A DNA stretch of 64,000 bases from Cronobacter muytjensii ATCC 51329. Lineage in GTDB: Bacteria > Pseudomonadota > Gammaproteobacteria > Enterobacterales > Enterobacteriaceae. A model generated the notes under the pieces. It was not told the DNA's origin. It did not search any database and worked only from the letters and a program-made list of their open reading frames with translations. Shown here piece after piece: positions 61,886 to 64,000 of this stretch (the first letter of the stretch is position 1; every line of letters begins with the position of its first letter). The stretch spans positions 992,001 through 1,056,000 of the forward strand of contig NZ_CP012268.1 in NCBI RefSeq assembly GCF_001277195.1. The letters run 5' to 3'. A program made the translations under genes and the position numbers.

Positions 61886-63649
61886 TCAGTTAGCAATGAA
61901 CCGTTTTTCATCCGTCAGCACCTGCAACAGCAGGCTGAGCTGCGGTTTATCCTCGTCCATCCGCTCGCCGCGCAGGTCATACATCCGGTAGTTGCCGTTG
62001 TTATCCAGCACCAGCGTCATCTGCGGCGTGGTGACCGCCAGCGTGTTGTTATCCGCGCTTACCACCCAGTTGTTGCGGCGGGCAGGGGAGAAGAGATCTT
62101 CGCCCTGCGAATACTCATTCGCTGGCGTGCGCACGTGCAGCAGACGCTGCATCAGGGTCGTCATCACGTCCTGATGATCGGTAAGCTTCGTGACGCGTTG
62201 CGCAGGCGTGCCCGGCCAGTGGATAACCAGCGGCACCTGAATACGCGAGCGATCCCAGCCGAAGCTGTCCTGCTGTTTGCCAAGCGGAACGCCGCGGCCT
62301 GCGGTGATAATCACGACGGTATTTTCGAGCTTGCCGCTTGATTTAAGGGCGTCCAGCACGCGAGCGATCTGCGCGTCCACATTGCCTGCGGCACGGGCGT
62401 AACGGCGCGCGAAGGCCGCCTGTTGGGTATCTTCATTAACGGTAGTGCCGTTGAATGACACCCATGAGAACCAGCGGTTGTCCTCGGAAGCATATTTATT
62501 CAGCCAGCTTACCCACTGCGAGGCGGTCTGTTCGTCGCTTTGCGGCTGCGCCGTCGGGAGCGAGAAGTCAGAAAGCAGCGCCTGACGATACAGCGAGCTG
62601 CTGAACCCATCGGAAGCGAACAGGCCGAGCTGATAGCCCTGCTGGTTAAGCGCGGTGATGAGCGCCGCCGGAATGCGAGCCGCCAGCACCCCATCCATAT
62701 AGCCTGGTGAAATCCCGTAGAACAGGCCGAAAATGCCGTTATCCGCCAGGTTTCCGGAGCTGAAATGCTGGGTAAAGTTAATGTTGTCGCGCGCGAACTG
62801 CGCCAGCGACGGCATCTGTTTTTCAAAGCGCGAATAATTCAGACCGTCGACCGTGATAAACAGGACATTATGGCCCGAACCCATATCGCTGTAGCGCAGG
62901 TCGCTTAGGGGGTACTGTACGCTGACGGCTTCCGGATCGCCTTGTTCCACCAGTCGGCGCTGATATTCCTGCGCGTCCAGCAGACCATGTTTTTCCAGAA
63001 AACGGCGCGCCGTCATGGGGTACGAGAGCGGCAGGTTCGCGCGCTGCATCGTGACGGGTCGATAGAAATTGGCGTCGGCCCAGATATACATCACATGGGT
63101 GGTAACGAACGACGCGAAAAAGAGCGCCGCCACAGGGCGCGCGTAACGGCGTCGGCGCGTCAGGCTGCGCAGCTTCTGCCAGCTCCAGGTGGCGAACAGC
63201 ATCTCGATAAGCAGAATCACCGGCACCGCGATAAACATCAGCTGCCAGTCGCGTGCCATTTCGCTTTGATCGGGGTTAATCACCACCTGCCAGACCACCG
63301 GATTAATGTGCAGGTGGAAGCGGGTAAAGACTTCGCTGTCGACCAGCAGCAGCGTCATCCCGACGGTCGCGAGAATGGCCGACAGGAAACGCATCAGCCG
63401 CTGCGACATCACGATGAATGTCAGCGGAAAAAGGATAAGCAGATACGTCGCGAAGACCAGAAAGCTAAAATGGCCCACCAGGCTTACGTAAGAGTAAACC
63501 CGGCCCGTCAGCGTCGTGGGCCAGTCGGCGATAAACAGATAGCGGCTACCAAGAACAATCGACAGCAGAATATTGAAAAGAGCGAACCAGTGCCCCCAGC
63601 TTATCATCTGGGAGACTTTTTCACGGTAGCGCTGACGGTTAGTCACCAT
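61886..63649 (-). CDS. yejM: Inner-membrane protein YejM (PbgA/LapC), LPS regulator
   Basis: 587-aa essential-family protein that senses lipid A at the inner membrane and tunes LpxC degradation through LapB. Five N-terminal membrane helices occupy about 1-190. A periplasmic alkaline-phosphatase/sulfatase-like domain follows, with NVLFITVDGLNYSRFEKQMP, FGLFYGISPGYMDG and VVIITAGRGVPL; the usual catalytic metal-site residues of true sulfatases are not all evident. It sits 19 bases downstream of yejL on the same strand. Confidence 0.97.
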   Translation of the reverse strand: MVTNRQRYREKVSQMISWGHWFALFNILLSIVLGSRYLFIADWPTTLTGRVYSYVSLVGHFSFLVFATYLLILFPLTFIVMSQRLMRFLSAILATVGMTLLLVDSEVFTRFHLHINPVVWQVVINPDQSEMARDWQLMFIAVPVILLIEMLFATWSWQKLRSLTRRRRYARPVAALFFASFVTTHVMYIWADANFYRPVTMQRANLPLSYPMTARRFLEKHGLLDAQEYQRRLVEQGDPEAVSVQYPLSDLRYSDMGSGHNVLFITVDGLNYSRFEKQMPSLAQFARDNINFTQHFSSGNLADNGIFGLFYGISPGYMDGVLAARIPAALITALNQQGYQLGLFASDGFSSSLYRQALLSDFSLPTAQPQSDEQTASQWVSWLNKYASEDNRWFSWVSFNGTTVNEDTQQAAFARRYARAAGNVDAQIARVLDALKSSGKLENTVVIITAGRGVPLGKQQDSFGWDRSRIQVPLVIHWPGTPAQRVTKLTDHQDVMTTLMQRLLHVRTPANEYSQGEDLFSPARRNNWVVSADNNTLAVTTPQMTLVLDNNGNYRMYDLRGERMDEDKPQLSLLLQVLTDEKRFIAN

Positions 63650-63668
63650 AGCTTTTTAACGTTCTTCC

Positions 63669-63896
63669 TTAATGCGCGTTATCGTCGCGAATGGAGGATT
63701 GCAACGCCTCCGCGAAGGAGCGCGCCAGCGTCTTGCGCTGCGCGGGGGCCACGCTGTTATTGATAACATTGGTGACCATGTTCCCCAGCACCATCAGGGA
63801 AAGGTCGGTCGGCGCCTTGTGCTTTGACAGCACGCTCGCCAGTTCAGTCAGTAATTCTTCAACGCGTTCATCACTATAGCGGGATAGTTGTGGCAT
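63669..63896 (-). CDS. yejL: UPF0352 protein YejL
   Basis: 75-aa small helical protein of the UPF0352 family, matching E. coli YejL throughout (MPQLSRYSDERVEELLTELA, NMVTNVINNSVAPAQRKTLA). Function is unknown. It is the first gene of yejL-yejM. The remaining 63897-64000 contains no gene; it is probably the divergent promoter region for yejK, which would lie beyond the window. Confidence 0.95.
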   Translation of the reverse strand: MPQLSRYSDERVEELLTELASVLSKHKAPTDLSLMVLGNMVTNVINNSVAPAQRKTLARSFAEALQSSIRDDNAH

Positions 63897-64000
63897 AACT
63901 CAACATCAGTTTGTTCAGGAAAGTCCAATATCTTACCGTAGCAGTGGCTTTATTTCTGCATTTTTATCTGCGGTTGCGCAGGACGGCAGGCAGTGGTTGA

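Overview
The window is a chromosomal segment of an enterobacterium (Enterobacteriaceae). Gene content, order and protein sequence match the E. coli/Salmonella core around nuo-men-nrd-gyrA-rcs-ompC-yej almost gene for gene. The bulk is GC-rich, and OmpC, GyrA and the Men proteins are close to but clearly diverged from E. coli. A Cronobacter/Enterobacter-like genus is the best guess, but I cannot prove the genus from sequence alone. No IS element, prophage, CRISPR array or rRNA operon was seen.

Layout. (1) 1-3961: end of the complex I operon (nuoL 3' part, nuoM, nuoN). (2) 4017-5836: rbn, elaA, elaB. (3) 5937-12952: the menaquinone cluster menF-menD-menH-menB-menC-menE, mostly overlapping or nearly so. 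(4) 12929-18843: a DUF2238 membrane protein and a tricarboxylate uptake locus, tctCBA, diverging from its own two-component system tctDE. In E. coli the arn/pmrD genes sit here. (5) 18986-23566: yfaZ, yfaY, glpT, glpQ. (6) 23704-27534: yfaE, nrdB, nrdA (class Ia ribonucleotide reductase and its ferredoxin), with DnaA and NrdR boxes upstream. (7) 27875-31402: ubiG diverging from gyrA. (8) 31598-37950: the Rcs envelope-stress phosphorelay rcsC, rcsB, rcsD. (9) 38347-39915: micF sRNA diverging from ompC. (10) 40012-44562: apbE, ada, alkB, yojI.

(11) 44640-61540 is the variable part. E. coli has eco/nap/ccm/narP here. This genome has a SulP anion transporter, norR and the norVW nitric-oxide reductase genes (with a sigma-54 promoter and three NorR sites), a KTSC-domain gene, a yeaR homologue, a complete type I restriction-modification operon hsdM-hsdS-hsdR with AT-rich recognition domains, an AraC-type regulator diverging from an orphan class I glutamine amidotransferase, a glutathione-S-transferase-like gene and an exported DUF4142 protein. 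(12) 61735-63896: tRNA-Pro(GGG) (proL), yejM and yejL return to the E. coli order.

I did not find a system I can defend as new to science. The accessory block at 44640-61540 is where a second look is most worthwhile: its NO-related cluster, the hsd operon with a long HsdM, and the unexplained araC/amidotransferase/GST group.
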